Assembly (NCBI GenBank): GCA_902795785.1 | Contig: CADBMK010000080.1 | Location: forward strand, 1 to 7,576 | Direction: 5' to 3' | Origin: an uncultured Bacteroidia bacterium | GTDB taxonomy: Bacteria; Bacteroidota; Bacteroidia; Bacteroidales; UBA932 | Length of the DNA: 7,576 bases | Shown: positions 1-5,647 of the stretch, one piece after another | Numbering within the stretch: the stretch's first letter is position 1 | How the letters are laid out: every line of letters starts with the position of its first letter | The notes under the pieces: generated by a model | Told to the model about the DNA's origin: nothing | Database searches by the model: none | Seen by the model: the letters and a program-made list of their open reading frames with translations, nothing else | Program-made: the position numbers and the translations under genes

Positions 1-1137
1 AAGAACGAGGTTGTGTTCAAGATACACCGTATAGTTGGTCCTGGAAAGGCCTGCCTTATAATATGCGTCGTATCCGTGCACCTTCTTCGGGCTGTCAAGT
101 TCATCTCCCAGATTCGTGGAAATGATATCCTCAAGACGCATCTCCGCACCAAAGGCAGTCTTGCCCAGGAATGTCTCGAAGCCGGCTCCCAGATTTGCGC
201 CGAACACATTAGTCCTGTGATGGTTGAACGGAACCACGGAAGGATCTCCGCGGAAAAGTTCAAACCTGTCCCGGGAATAATTCCAGTAAACTGAAGGGCT
301 GAAGTGAAGGAAACCGCCTCTGGTCCTCGCCTGAACGGCGGTAAAAGTCTTCAGAGTACTTTCAAACTGGTTATCATATTTGGAAGAATAGAAGGTATTG
401 GAGCCAAAATCCTTGGAAGAAACGCCCGCATGCCAGTTGATGTCTGCATTCCTGAGACTTGTACCTCCGTGATAGAAAGCCTTGAGAGAATGGAAGTCAC
501 TGCTCAGGCCGCCTTCCGAGTTTCTGAGATATCCGTCTGCAAATGAATTACATACACTGAGACTGCCTTTAACCTTTCCCACTGTCATGCCGGCACGTGC
601 CGATTGAAGCATGTAGCCATACGAGCCGGCCTCCAGACGGGCCGATACACTGCGGTCATCACCGCTCTTTGTAACTATATTGACGGCGCCCACAAGAGAT
701 GAGGTTCCATAGACACGTCCCGCAGGGCCTTCCAGGACCTCAATCCTTTCTATATCGCTCAAATCCACAGGAAGATCCACGGCGTTGTGTCCAGTCTGGG
801 GATCGCAGATGTTGATTCCGTCAAGAAGTACGGCAATCTGGTCCGATGTACCTCCGCGCATACTGATATCGGTCTGCATGCCCTCCACTCCCCTCTGGCG
901 GACATCCACGCCCACAGCATATTTCAAAACATCGTTAACGGTTCGCGCTGGAAGACTGGCGATGGCAACGCTGTCAAGGACGGTGACCATCCTGGCGCTC
1001 TGTCCAAGTTGAAGCGGGACTCTGCTTCCCGAGACGGAAACCGCCTCAAGACGATACACCCTGCTGGAATCATTCTGACCAATGGCGGCATGCGCAATAA
1101 GAGCAAAAGCCGCAATCGAAATAATTAGCTTCTTCAT
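1..1137 (-). CDS. TonB-dependent outer-membrane receptor, N-terminal part (runs off left edge)
   Basis: The 379 codons seen encode the front of a TonB-dependent receptor, an outer-membrane barrel that imports scarce ligands with energy from TonB-ExbBD. The ATG at 1137 begins a signal peptide (MKKLIISIAAFALIAHA, cleavage near residues 17-20). A TonB-box-like stretch (LEAVSVSGSR, about 29-38) follows directly, with no carboxypeptidase-like N-terminal extension, so this is not a SusC-type protein. The plug domain spans about residues 45-160: VNDVLKYAVGVDVRQRG, ISMRGG, VLLDGIN, DIERIEVLEGP, GRVYGTSSLVGAVNIVTK. Alternating barrel strands begin after about residue 160. The frame stays open to base 1. 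The plug resembles BtuB-like (cobalamin) receptors, but the substrate cannot be assigned because neighbouring transport genes are outside the window, and only 46 bp separate the start from the upstream terminator run, which leaves no room for a cobalamin riboswitch. The family call is firm; the ligand is unknown. Confidence 0.93.
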   Translation of the reverse strand, partial: MKKLIISIAAFALIAHAAIGQNDSSRVYRLEAVSVSGSRVPLQLGQSARMVTVLDSVAIASLPARTVNDVLKYAVGVDVRQRGVEGMQTDISMRGGTSDQIAVLLDGINICDPQTGHNAVDLPVDLSDIERIEVLEGPAGRVYGTSSLVGAVNIVTKSGDDRSVSARLEAGSYGYMLQSARAGMTVGKVKGSLSVCNSFADGYLRNSEGGLSSDFHSLKAFYHGGTSLRNADINWHAGVSSKDFGSNTFYSSKYDNQFESTLKTFTAVQARTRGGFLHFSPSVYWNYSRDRFELFRGDPSVVPFNHHRTNVFGANLGAGFETFLGKTAFGAEMRLEDIISTNLGDELDSPKKVHGYDAYYKAGLSRTNYTVYLEHNLVL

Positions 1138-1160
1138 ATTTTATTCTTTAATCGCAACCA

Positions 1161-1168
1161 CAAATTTA
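1161..1168 (-). promoter_or_regulatory. candidate Bacteroidetes -7 element for the TonB receptor gene
   Basis: On the minus strand the bases read TAAATTTG, an exact match to the Bacteroidetes -7 consensus TAnnTTTG. It lies between the terminator at 1179-1217 and the receptor ATG at 1137, which gives a short leader of roughly 15-20 nt. I do not see a convincing TTG -33 element at the expected 19-21 bp spacing; that position falls inside the terminator hairpin. The call rests on one box and on the need for a promoter after a terminator. Confidence 0.35.
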
Positions 1169-1178
1169 TTCCAAGCAC

Positions 1179-1217
1179 AAAAAAATCGGCGTCATTTTAC
1201 CACACTGACGCCGATTT
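1179..1217 (-). terminator. rho-independent terminator after the thioredoxin-like gene
   Basis: The arms AAATCGGCGTCA (1183-1194) and TGACGCCGATTT (1206-1217) form a perfect 12-bp stem with an 11-nt loop. On the minus strand the stem is followed by a run of seven T (complement of the A run 1179-1185). It lies 47 bp past the stop of the thioredoxin-like gene. The plus-strand reading has no long T tail, so the orientation is clear. Confidence 0.93.
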
Positions 1218-1263
1218 CGCTGATATTTTACCCTTTGTCATAAGGGCTTGAACGTATTTCAAA

Positions 1264-2307
1264 TTATTTCGCCCCAAGATATGAAGCGACCGCCTTCTCA
1301 ATAGCCTCTCCGCGGAGGTTACGTTTGAGGATAACTCCGTCAGGGCCGAAGAGGATAATATGAGGAATACCTCCTATTCCATAAGCATCGGTTCCCGCGC
1401 TCTGGACGTTAAGCATCTGATGATACTTGATGCCGAGTTCGCGGACTGCCTTCAGCGTATCATCCGGCTTATCCCAGGATGCAACACCAACAACTACAAG
1501 GCCGGCATCCTTATATTTCTCATAAACGGAGATGATATTTGGTATTTCCGCGCGGCACGGTCCGCACCAGGAAGCCCAGAAATCTACGAGGACATAATTA
1601 CCCTTGCCCACAAAATCTGAAAGCTTCTCAACCTTGCCGTTGTACTCACACTGGAAATCCTTGAACATCTCCCCTTCCTTCACAGCTCCGGCCATTTTAT
1701 CGTAATACTTCTTTCCGGACTTGACAACAGGATTCTCCTTATTGGCGTCCGAGAGGGCGTCATAGATCTCAAAGAAATCCTCAACCGTGAAATCTGCCGC
1801 CATCAAAGGCCAGACAGCAGCGGGATCATCCTTGTGCGCAAGCGCAAATTCCTTGCAATATGCATTGGCCTTCTCCGCATCGTTCTCCAAGACGGAAATG
1901 GAATCGACAAATGCATAAAGCTCGTCGTTGAGAGCGCCGCCCTTGATACGAAGGCCGTATTCTGGATCCATTACAGCATTCAAATCGCCCGGCTCAAGAA
2001 GCATAAAAGGCCTGATTACCCGGGAACCGGCAGAGGTCTGCTGCTTTATGCAAAGGCGTGCGAACACAGGAGCGTCCACATTTCCGGTAAGGGTCACGAC
2101 TGAATCAGTAACAGCATATTTTACAATTGCCTGAGGAGTCTTCTCAAGATCTTCGGTTGATACCCAGAGCGAATCGGTTGAGATTGCGCCTTCCACCAAA
2201 AGGCTGTTTATATCTACTGTAAGAGTGTATGCGGTCTTTGGGCCGCATGACGTGGCGCCTGCAAGCGCAAGGGCTGCAGAGGCCAGAGTCAGGAATGTTT
2301 TCTTCAT
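1264..2307 (-). CDS. thioredoxin-fold (TlpA/ResA-like) lipoprotein with DUF4369-type N-terminal domain
   Basis: This is a 347-residue periplasm-facing thiol-disulfide oxidoreductase. The start chosen is the ATG at 2307, because it opens directly on a lipoprotein signal peptide (MKKTFLTLASAALALAGATSC, Cys21 the lipidated residue). An upstream ATG would add 30 residues before the signal and reach into the preceding terminator. Residues about 27-130 look like the DUF4369 beta domain often fused to Bacteroidales thioredoxins (FMLLEPGDLNAVMD then GGALNDELYAF). A helical linker follows, then a TlpA-type thioredoxin domain from about 215 to the end, with the redox motif WCGPC at 247-251 and the cis-proline in GGIP at 315. 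No acidic export tag follows Cys21. The likely role is reduction or quality control of envelope disulfides; the partner is unknown. It is probably monocistronic, being bracketed by terminators. Confidence 0.93.
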   Translation of the reverse strand: MKKTFLTLASAALALAGATSCGPKTAYTLTVDINSLLVEGAISTDSLWVSTEDLEKTPQAIVKYAVTDSVVTLTGNVDAPVFARLCIKQQTSAGSRVIRPFMLLEPGDLNAVMDPEYGLRIKGGALNDELYAFVDSISVLENDAEKANAYCKEFALAHKDDPAAVWPLMAADFTVEDFFEIYDALSDANKENPVVKSGKKYYDKMAGAVKEGEMFKDFQCEYNGKVEKLSDFVGKGNYVLVDFWASWCGPCRAEIPNIISVYEKYKDAGLVVVGVASWDKPDDTLKAVRELGIKYHQMLNVQSAGTDAYGIGGIPHIILFGPDGVILKRNLRGEAIEKAVASYLGAK

Positions 2308-2360
2308 AATATCAATTATCATTTTGTTTCCGAAAGTCATAAATATAAGAAATAAATACG

Positions 2361-2389
2361 AAAAAGGGAGGGCGGCAAGCCGTCCTCCC
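2361..2389 (-). terminator. rho-independent terminator after the DUF4840-like lipoprotein gene
   Basis: The region 2366-2389 forms a GC-rich hairpin: GGGAGG pairs with CCTCCC and CGGC with GCCG, with one A/C mismatch between the two blocks and a small loop. On the minus strand it is followed by five T (complement of 2361-2365). It starts 28 bp past the stop at 2417 and lies upstream of the thioredoxin-like gene, which argues that the two minus-strand genes are separate transcription units. Confidence 0.85.
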
Positions 2390-2416
2390 AAAATCACGAC
2401 ACCTATATTATATCAC

Positions 2417-3028
2417 TTATTTTGTATCATTCAACGAGCCTGAGTAAAGCAGGAATGGGGCATCTTCACTGAGTTGATTGATCAGCTTTTCATCAACATA
2501 TACAGCCGCTTCAACAATCTGGACCATATGGATATTCTTGGCCGGATTGTATGCCCCGTAAGAGCCGCTGTAATTTGCATAGAAATAAATCTGAACCTTA
2601 TGGGCTACACCGTCATAAGTAAGGTTGTCATATGTGATAACCTTTGGATTGACCAGGAACTGTACCGGAGACGTGGTCTGGAAACCTATCCTGCACTCAA
2701 GCATAACGTCATTCTGGGCTGAGACAGCCTCTTTGAGGGATTTGTCAGAAATCTTCTCAGCGAAGATCTTGACCGGAACATAATCAATGACAAGGGTGGA
2801 GTCGTTCTTGATGTTCCAGCTGACATCAAGGGTGTCGATGTTGTCCATCGGATTCTTAGGATTTACTGCGGAATAAAGGAGTTTTCCGGTATGGCTGCCA
2901 CCTACCTGCTGGAAGCAGTATGCCTTTTCTTCTTTTGTAAGAGGTTTGTAATCATTGTCCTTCATACAGGATGCGGCCGAGAGGACAAAAAGGGCCGAAA
3001 CAATGAACAGGAGAACTTTTCGTGTCAT
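2417..3028 (-). CDS. DUF4840-like lipoprotein
   Basis: This 203-residue protein has a clear lipoprotein signal peptide: a positively charged start (MTRK), a hydrophobic core, and a lipobox ending SAASC with Cys21 lipidated. The residues after the cysteine (MKDND) contain Lys followed by acidic residues, which resembles the Bacteroidetes lipoprotein export signal for surface display; that is inference. The mature part has no enzymatic motif. It begins with a short helical segment (LTKEEKAYCFQQVGGSHTG) and is otherwise mostly beta, with YxYxNYSGSY-like patterns near residues 147-157. Length and lead motif fit the Bacteroidales-specific DUF4840 family, whose function is unknown; I recognise the family only moderately well. 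It is transcribed divergently from the NigD/sigma operon across a shared, symmetric upstream region, so co-regulation is plausible. A terminator follows it. Confidence 0.8.
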   Translation of the reverse strand: MTRKVLLFIVSALFVLSAASCMKDNDYKPLTKEEKAYCFQQVGGSHTGKLLYSAVNPKNPMDNIDTLDVSWNIKNDSTLVIDYVPVKIFAEKISDKSLKEAVSAQNDVMLECRIGFQTTSPVQFLVNPKVITYDNLTYDGVAHKVQIYFYANYSGSYGAYNPAKNIHMVQIVEAAVYVDEKLINQLSEDAPFLLYSGSLNDTK

Positions 3029-3086
3029 CTATATTTAGGTTTTAATTAAATTAGTCTGCGGTTTTACACTAATAAACACAGCAAAA

Positions 3087-3154
3087 CGAAAATCTTGCAC
3101 ATATAATCCTTTTTTTTCACTTGAAATTAATTCGGAGGATGATGCAAGTTTTCG
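3087..3154. promoter_or_regulatory. nested symmetric inverted repeats in the divergent promoter region
   Basis: The 167-bp gap between the divergent genes (3029-3195) holds an outer inverted repeat. The left arm is CGAAAATCTTGCA (3087-3099) and the right arm TGCAAGTTTTCG (3143-3154), complementary over 12 positions with one extra T in the left arm. An inner palindrome, TTTCA-CT-TGAAA (3115-3126), is centred at 3120.5, which is also the centre of the outer pair. Read outward on each strand, the order is CGAAAA(T)CTTGCA, then 15-16 bp, then the TTTCA palindrome. That would suit two divergent promoters with matching upstream boxes sharing a central element, or a dimeric regulator. The AAAACTT part resembles the AAC core of ECF-type -35 boxes. 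No good TAnnTTTG housekeeping promoter was seen here. Confidence 0.5.
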
Positions 3155-3195
3155 AAATATCGGTATTTATAGGGTGAAAACAAATAAAAGACGCA

Positions 3196-3900
3196 ATGAA
3201 ACAAGCAGCACTTAGATCCATTATTATGATTATTACCGCAGCCCTGTCATTCCAGGCCTGCATCGACAAGGATTCATATAATTCAGAGTATTACCCTAAT
3301 GCCATCGTTACGGTAATGCCTAATGATGACAACACTTCCGTAAGGCTTCAGCTGGATGACAAGACCTCTCTCTGGCCGGTCAACCTGAAGAAGTCCCCTT
3401 TCGGCGCCAAAGAGGTAAGGGCCTATGTCAATTACAGGAGGCCTACTGCCCAGGAGCTGGAAAAGGGTGGAATCTTAGCCGACATTCAAAACGTTTACGT
3501 AAACTGGCTTGATTCCATCAGGACCAAAGATATGGCCGTGGACACAGGAAGCAAGGAACTTAACAGAAAGACTTATGGAAACGACCCGCTGGAGATTGTG
3601 GGCAGTTGGGAAACCTGCGTTGAAGACGGATATCTCACCGTACGCTTCCGCACATACTGGGGCAGCAACGCTAAACATACACTCAACCTCGTTCACGAAG
3701 CCGATGACACGGATCCATACAAAATCACCCTGTTCCAGGACGCAAACGGTGACGAGGGACGTAACGTGGCTGACGCAACCATAGCATTCAGGCTGGACAA
3801 ACTGCCTTCAACTGGGGGAGAGGAAGTAACCCTGACCCTTGTATGGAATTCATTCATCGGTGAAAAAACAGCCAAATTCAAATATATATCACGTAATTGA
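3196..3900 (+). CDS. NigD-like lipoprotein, first gene of sigma/anti-sigma operon
   Basis: This is a 234-residue NigD-like protein. A lipoprotein signal peptide ends with FQAC (Cys22 lipidated), followed by IDKD, acidic residues that may favour outer-membrane or surface placement. The segment YYPNAIVTVMPNDD (about 32-45) with LQLDD and the EVRAYVNYR stretch (about 49-81) is characteristic of the NigD N-terminal domain. Residues about 98-232 form a beta-rich C-terminal domain typical of the family (WETCVEDGYLTVRFRTYWG, LVHEADD, VTLTLVWNSF). NigD is named after the nigrescin locus of Prevotella nigrescens; its biochemical function is not known. The stop codon overlaps the start of the sigma factor by one base (TGATG), indicating one transcript and translational coupling. 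The inferred role is an envelope component or output of the adjacent ECF signalling system. Confidence 0.92.
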   Translation: MKQAALRSIIMIITAALSFQACIDKDSYNSEYYPNAIVTVMPNDDNTSVRLQLDDKTSLWPVNLKKSPFGAKEVRAYVNYRRPTAQELEKGGILADIQNVYVNWLDSIRTKDMAVDTGSKELNRKTYGNDPLEIVGSWETCVEDGYLTVRFRTYWGSNAKHTLNLVHEADDTDPYKITLFQDANGDEGRNVADATIAFRLDKLPSTGGEEVTLTLVWNSFIGEKTAKFKYISRN

Positions 3901-4472
3901 TGAAGTTCTTCATAGGGGATAAAGAGGAACAACTCACAAAAAGACTTCAGGGTGGCGACAAAACTGCCCTGAAGGACTTTTATTCATTATACGGCGGATA
4001 TCTGACCGGCGTGTGTTCCCGCTACATCTCCGACGATGAAGACGTCAAGGATGTGTTTCAAGATGCCCTGATAAACATCTTTTCACACATAAAAGACTTT
4101 AAATACAGGGGCGCAGGTTCACTTCAGGCCTGGTCAACAAGAATAACCGTAAACCAGTCCCTGAATTTTCTGAGAGGGAAAAACAAACTGGAGACCACAG
4201 CCCTCGTCCGGGACGTTGCAGATGAGACAGAAGGCATGGACCCGGAAACCGAAGACATCTCTCCTGAGGTTCTGCACAGGCTCGTCAGAGAACTGCCTAC
4301 AGGATACAGGACAATCTTCAACCTCTATGTATTTGAAAATAAGAGCCATAAAGAAATAGCCGAGATACTGGGAATTAAGATAGATTCCTCCTGCTCACAG
4401 TTCAGCAGGGCAAAGAACCTTTTGGCAAAGATGATAACGGACTACAGAAAGAATAAAAACAACCCACGATGA
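3900..4472 (+). CDS. ECF-type RNA polymerase sigma factor (Das-like)
   Basis: This 190-residue sigma-70 family protein of the extracytoplasmic-function class directs RNA polymerase to a small regulon. Region 2 spans about residues 23-92 (FYSLYGGYLTGVCSRY, DEDVKDVFQDALINIF, AWSTRITVNQSLNFLR). An acidic linker follows, then region 4 at about 124-178 with the LPTGYRTIFNLYVFENKSH lead and helix-turn-helix KEIAEILGI...SQFSRAK. There is no region 1 or 3, as expected for ECF factors. The ATG at 3900 is preferred over an in-frame TTG at 3897 because it overlaps the upstream stop as TGATG. Its own stop overlaps the next start as ATGA (4469-4472). It sits directly before a gene with anti-sigma features, so it is presumably held inactive by that partner. 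Target promoters are unknown; the symmetric element upstream of the operon is a candidate for autoregulation. Confidence 0.95.
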   Translation: MKFFIGDKEEQLTKRLQGGDKTALKDFYSLYGGYLTGVCSRYISDDEDVKDVFQDALINIFSHIKDFKYRGAGSLQAWSTRITVNQSLNFLRGKNKLETTALVRDVADETEGMDPETEDISPEVLHRLVRELPTGYRTIFNLYVFENKSHKEIAEILGIKIDSSCSQFSRAKNLLAKMITDYRKNKNNPR

Positions 4473-5647
4473 AAGAAGAGACCAGAAAACAGATGCAGCA
4501 GAAGATGGCTGCATACAAGGAGACTGCTCCCGAGGTTTCGTGGGCAGCCATGGAGAAGGCGCTGGCTGCGGGAAGCACAGTCAGCACCCCACAGGCCTTT
4601 ATGTGGAGAAGATGGATTGCCGTAGCGGCCGCCGTCCTGCTGATTGCAGGCGCAGGCCTTCTGACTCTGCTCAGAAATGACGTGGAGCCGGATTATAAGG
4701 CTGAAATCCTTGCAGACATACAATTAGAAGAAGAACAGCCGGCAATCAAAACAGAAACTGAAGCAGAAACAGAGCTGCAGCCTAAGGCCAAAACTCTGCC
4801 TAAGACCAAAACTCTGCCTCGGAAAAAGACTCTGCCGGAAACCGAGCATCTACCTCAGACAGAACCGCAGCCCCAGACCGAAACTCAAACGCAGGCCAAT
4901 CCACAGCCTCAGACCGAACCGCTACCTGCCGAAACCACTATGAAAACACAGGATACTGAACCTATAGAGTTCATAGGAGCAGGTGAAGAAATAAGAGCCA
5001 AATCCAGCAGGAAACTCATAGCATCGGTATATGTTTCAAGCCTGATGAACGGTTCGGCAAACACGTTTGCCTCAGGCAGGCTGATGTATTACTGCGCAGC
5101 CCCTATGGGAGCAAGCGATCAGATGCTCTTTGACAACAATTCTCCGGCGCTGTCGCCCGAGAAAAAAGTCAAGGAGAAGGGCTCGCACCGTCAACCCGTG
5201 CGTTTCGGACTGTCCCTGCGCTATCCTCTGGGAGGCCGCGTGAGCATTGACGGCGGTCTGTCCTATTCTCTTCTCGTTTCCACGATTCATTCCACCACAA
5301 ATGGAATGACCTTCGACAGCCAGCAAAAGCTGAACTATATAGGAATCCCTGTAAGAGTGAACTATGATCTGCTGAAAGGCAACAGATTCAACCTCTACAC
5401 CTCCGCAGGAGGAAGCGTGGAGAAGATGGTCAAAGGAAGAAGGGATGACCGGAAAATCTACATCCGTCCGCTTCAATACACCATGACCTGTGCCGCAGGA
5501 GCAGAGCTCAGGCTGAATCCTGTGAGCCTGTATGTGGAGCCAGGCCTGTCATACCATTTCAAGAACGGCTGCCACATTCCTACTTACTACAACGACAAAC
5601 CTCTGGGCTTTGACCTGAGCATAGGCCTCAGGTTCAACCTTGAATAA
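4469..5647 (+). CDS. putative dual membrane-spanning anti-sigma factor (Dma-type): inner-membrane helix, repeat linker, outer-membrane beta-barrel
   Basis: This 392-residue protein shares an ATGA overlap with the sigma gene. Residues 1-46 are a short, charged helical cytoplasmic segment (MKEETRKQMQQKMAAY, then EVSWAAMEKALA), in the place expected for an anti-sigma domain. Two arginines (47-48) precede one transmembrane helix at about 49-68 (IAVAAAVLLIAGAGLLTLL). Residues 71-180 are low-complexity Glu/Lys/Gln/Thr/Pro and include hexapeptide repeats at 105-152. From about 182 to the end there are alternating amphipathic strands (VRFGLSLRYPL, VSIDGGLSYSLL, VSLYVEPGLSYHF, ending LSIGLRFNLE), consistent with a roughly 8-stranded porin-like outer-membrane barrel. 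No cleavable signal peptide is present, so the chain would span both membranes. This fits the Dma proteins I recall from B. thetaiotaomicron, linked to vesiculation. The architecture is seen; anti-sigma activity is inferred from position. The 3' end overlaps dcuB. Confidence 0.85.
   Translation: MKEETRKQMQQKMAAYKETAPEVSWAAMEKALAAGSTVSTPQAFMWRRWIAVAAAVLLIAGAGLLTLLRNDVEPDYKAEILADIQLEEEQPAIKTETEAETELQPKAKTLPKTKTLPRKKTLPETEHLPQTEPQPQTETQTQANPQPQTEPLPAETTMKTQDTEPIEFIGAGEEIRAKSSRKLIASVYVSSLMNGSANTFASGRLMYYCAAPMGASDQMLFDNNSPALSPEKKVKEKGSHRQPVRFGLSLRYPLGGRVSIDGGLSYSLLVSTIHSTTNGMTFDSQQKLNYIGIPVRVNYDLLKGNRFNLYTSAGGSVEKMVKGRRDDRKIYIRPLQYTMTCAAGAELRLNPVSLYVEPGLSYHFKNGCHIPTYYNDKPLGFDLSIGLRFNLE
4781..4924 (+). 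repeat. eight tandem 18-bp units encoding a hexapeptide linker
   Basis: Eight consecutive in-frame 18-bp units encode residues 105-152: PKAKTL, PKTKTL, PRKKTL, PETEHL, PQTEPQ, PQTETQ, TQANPQ, PQTEPL. The consensus is P-(K/Q)-T-(K/E)-x-(L/Q). The first two units are nearly identical in DNA, and two weaker units precede them (IKTETE, AETELQ from 4745). The first three units are strongly basic and the later ones acidic or Gln-rich. The repeats lie in the periplasmic tether between the inner-membrane helix and the barrel. Confidence 0.85.

Noticed and set aside
1138..1178. Cobalamin riboswitch upstream of the BtuB-like receptor
   Set aside because: Only about 40 bp lie between the terminator and the start, far too short for the aptamer.
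2308..2397. Longer start for the thioredoxin-like gene at 2397
   Set aside because: It would place 30 extra residues before a clear lipoprotein signal peptide and overlap the upstream terminator.
3102..3107. TATAAT as a -10 box for the NigD/sigma operon
   Set aside because: Bacteroidetes housekeeping promoters use TAnnTTTG, and no matching upstream box at 17 bp is present.
3897..3899. TTG at 3897 as the sigma factor start
   Set aside because: The ATG at 3900 overlapping the upstream stop as TGATG is a better coupled start.
5072..5476. 134-codon minus-strand open frame inside the anti-sigma/barrel gene
   Set aside because: It is a shadow of the plus-strand gene, with no domain features and His/Ser-rich composition.
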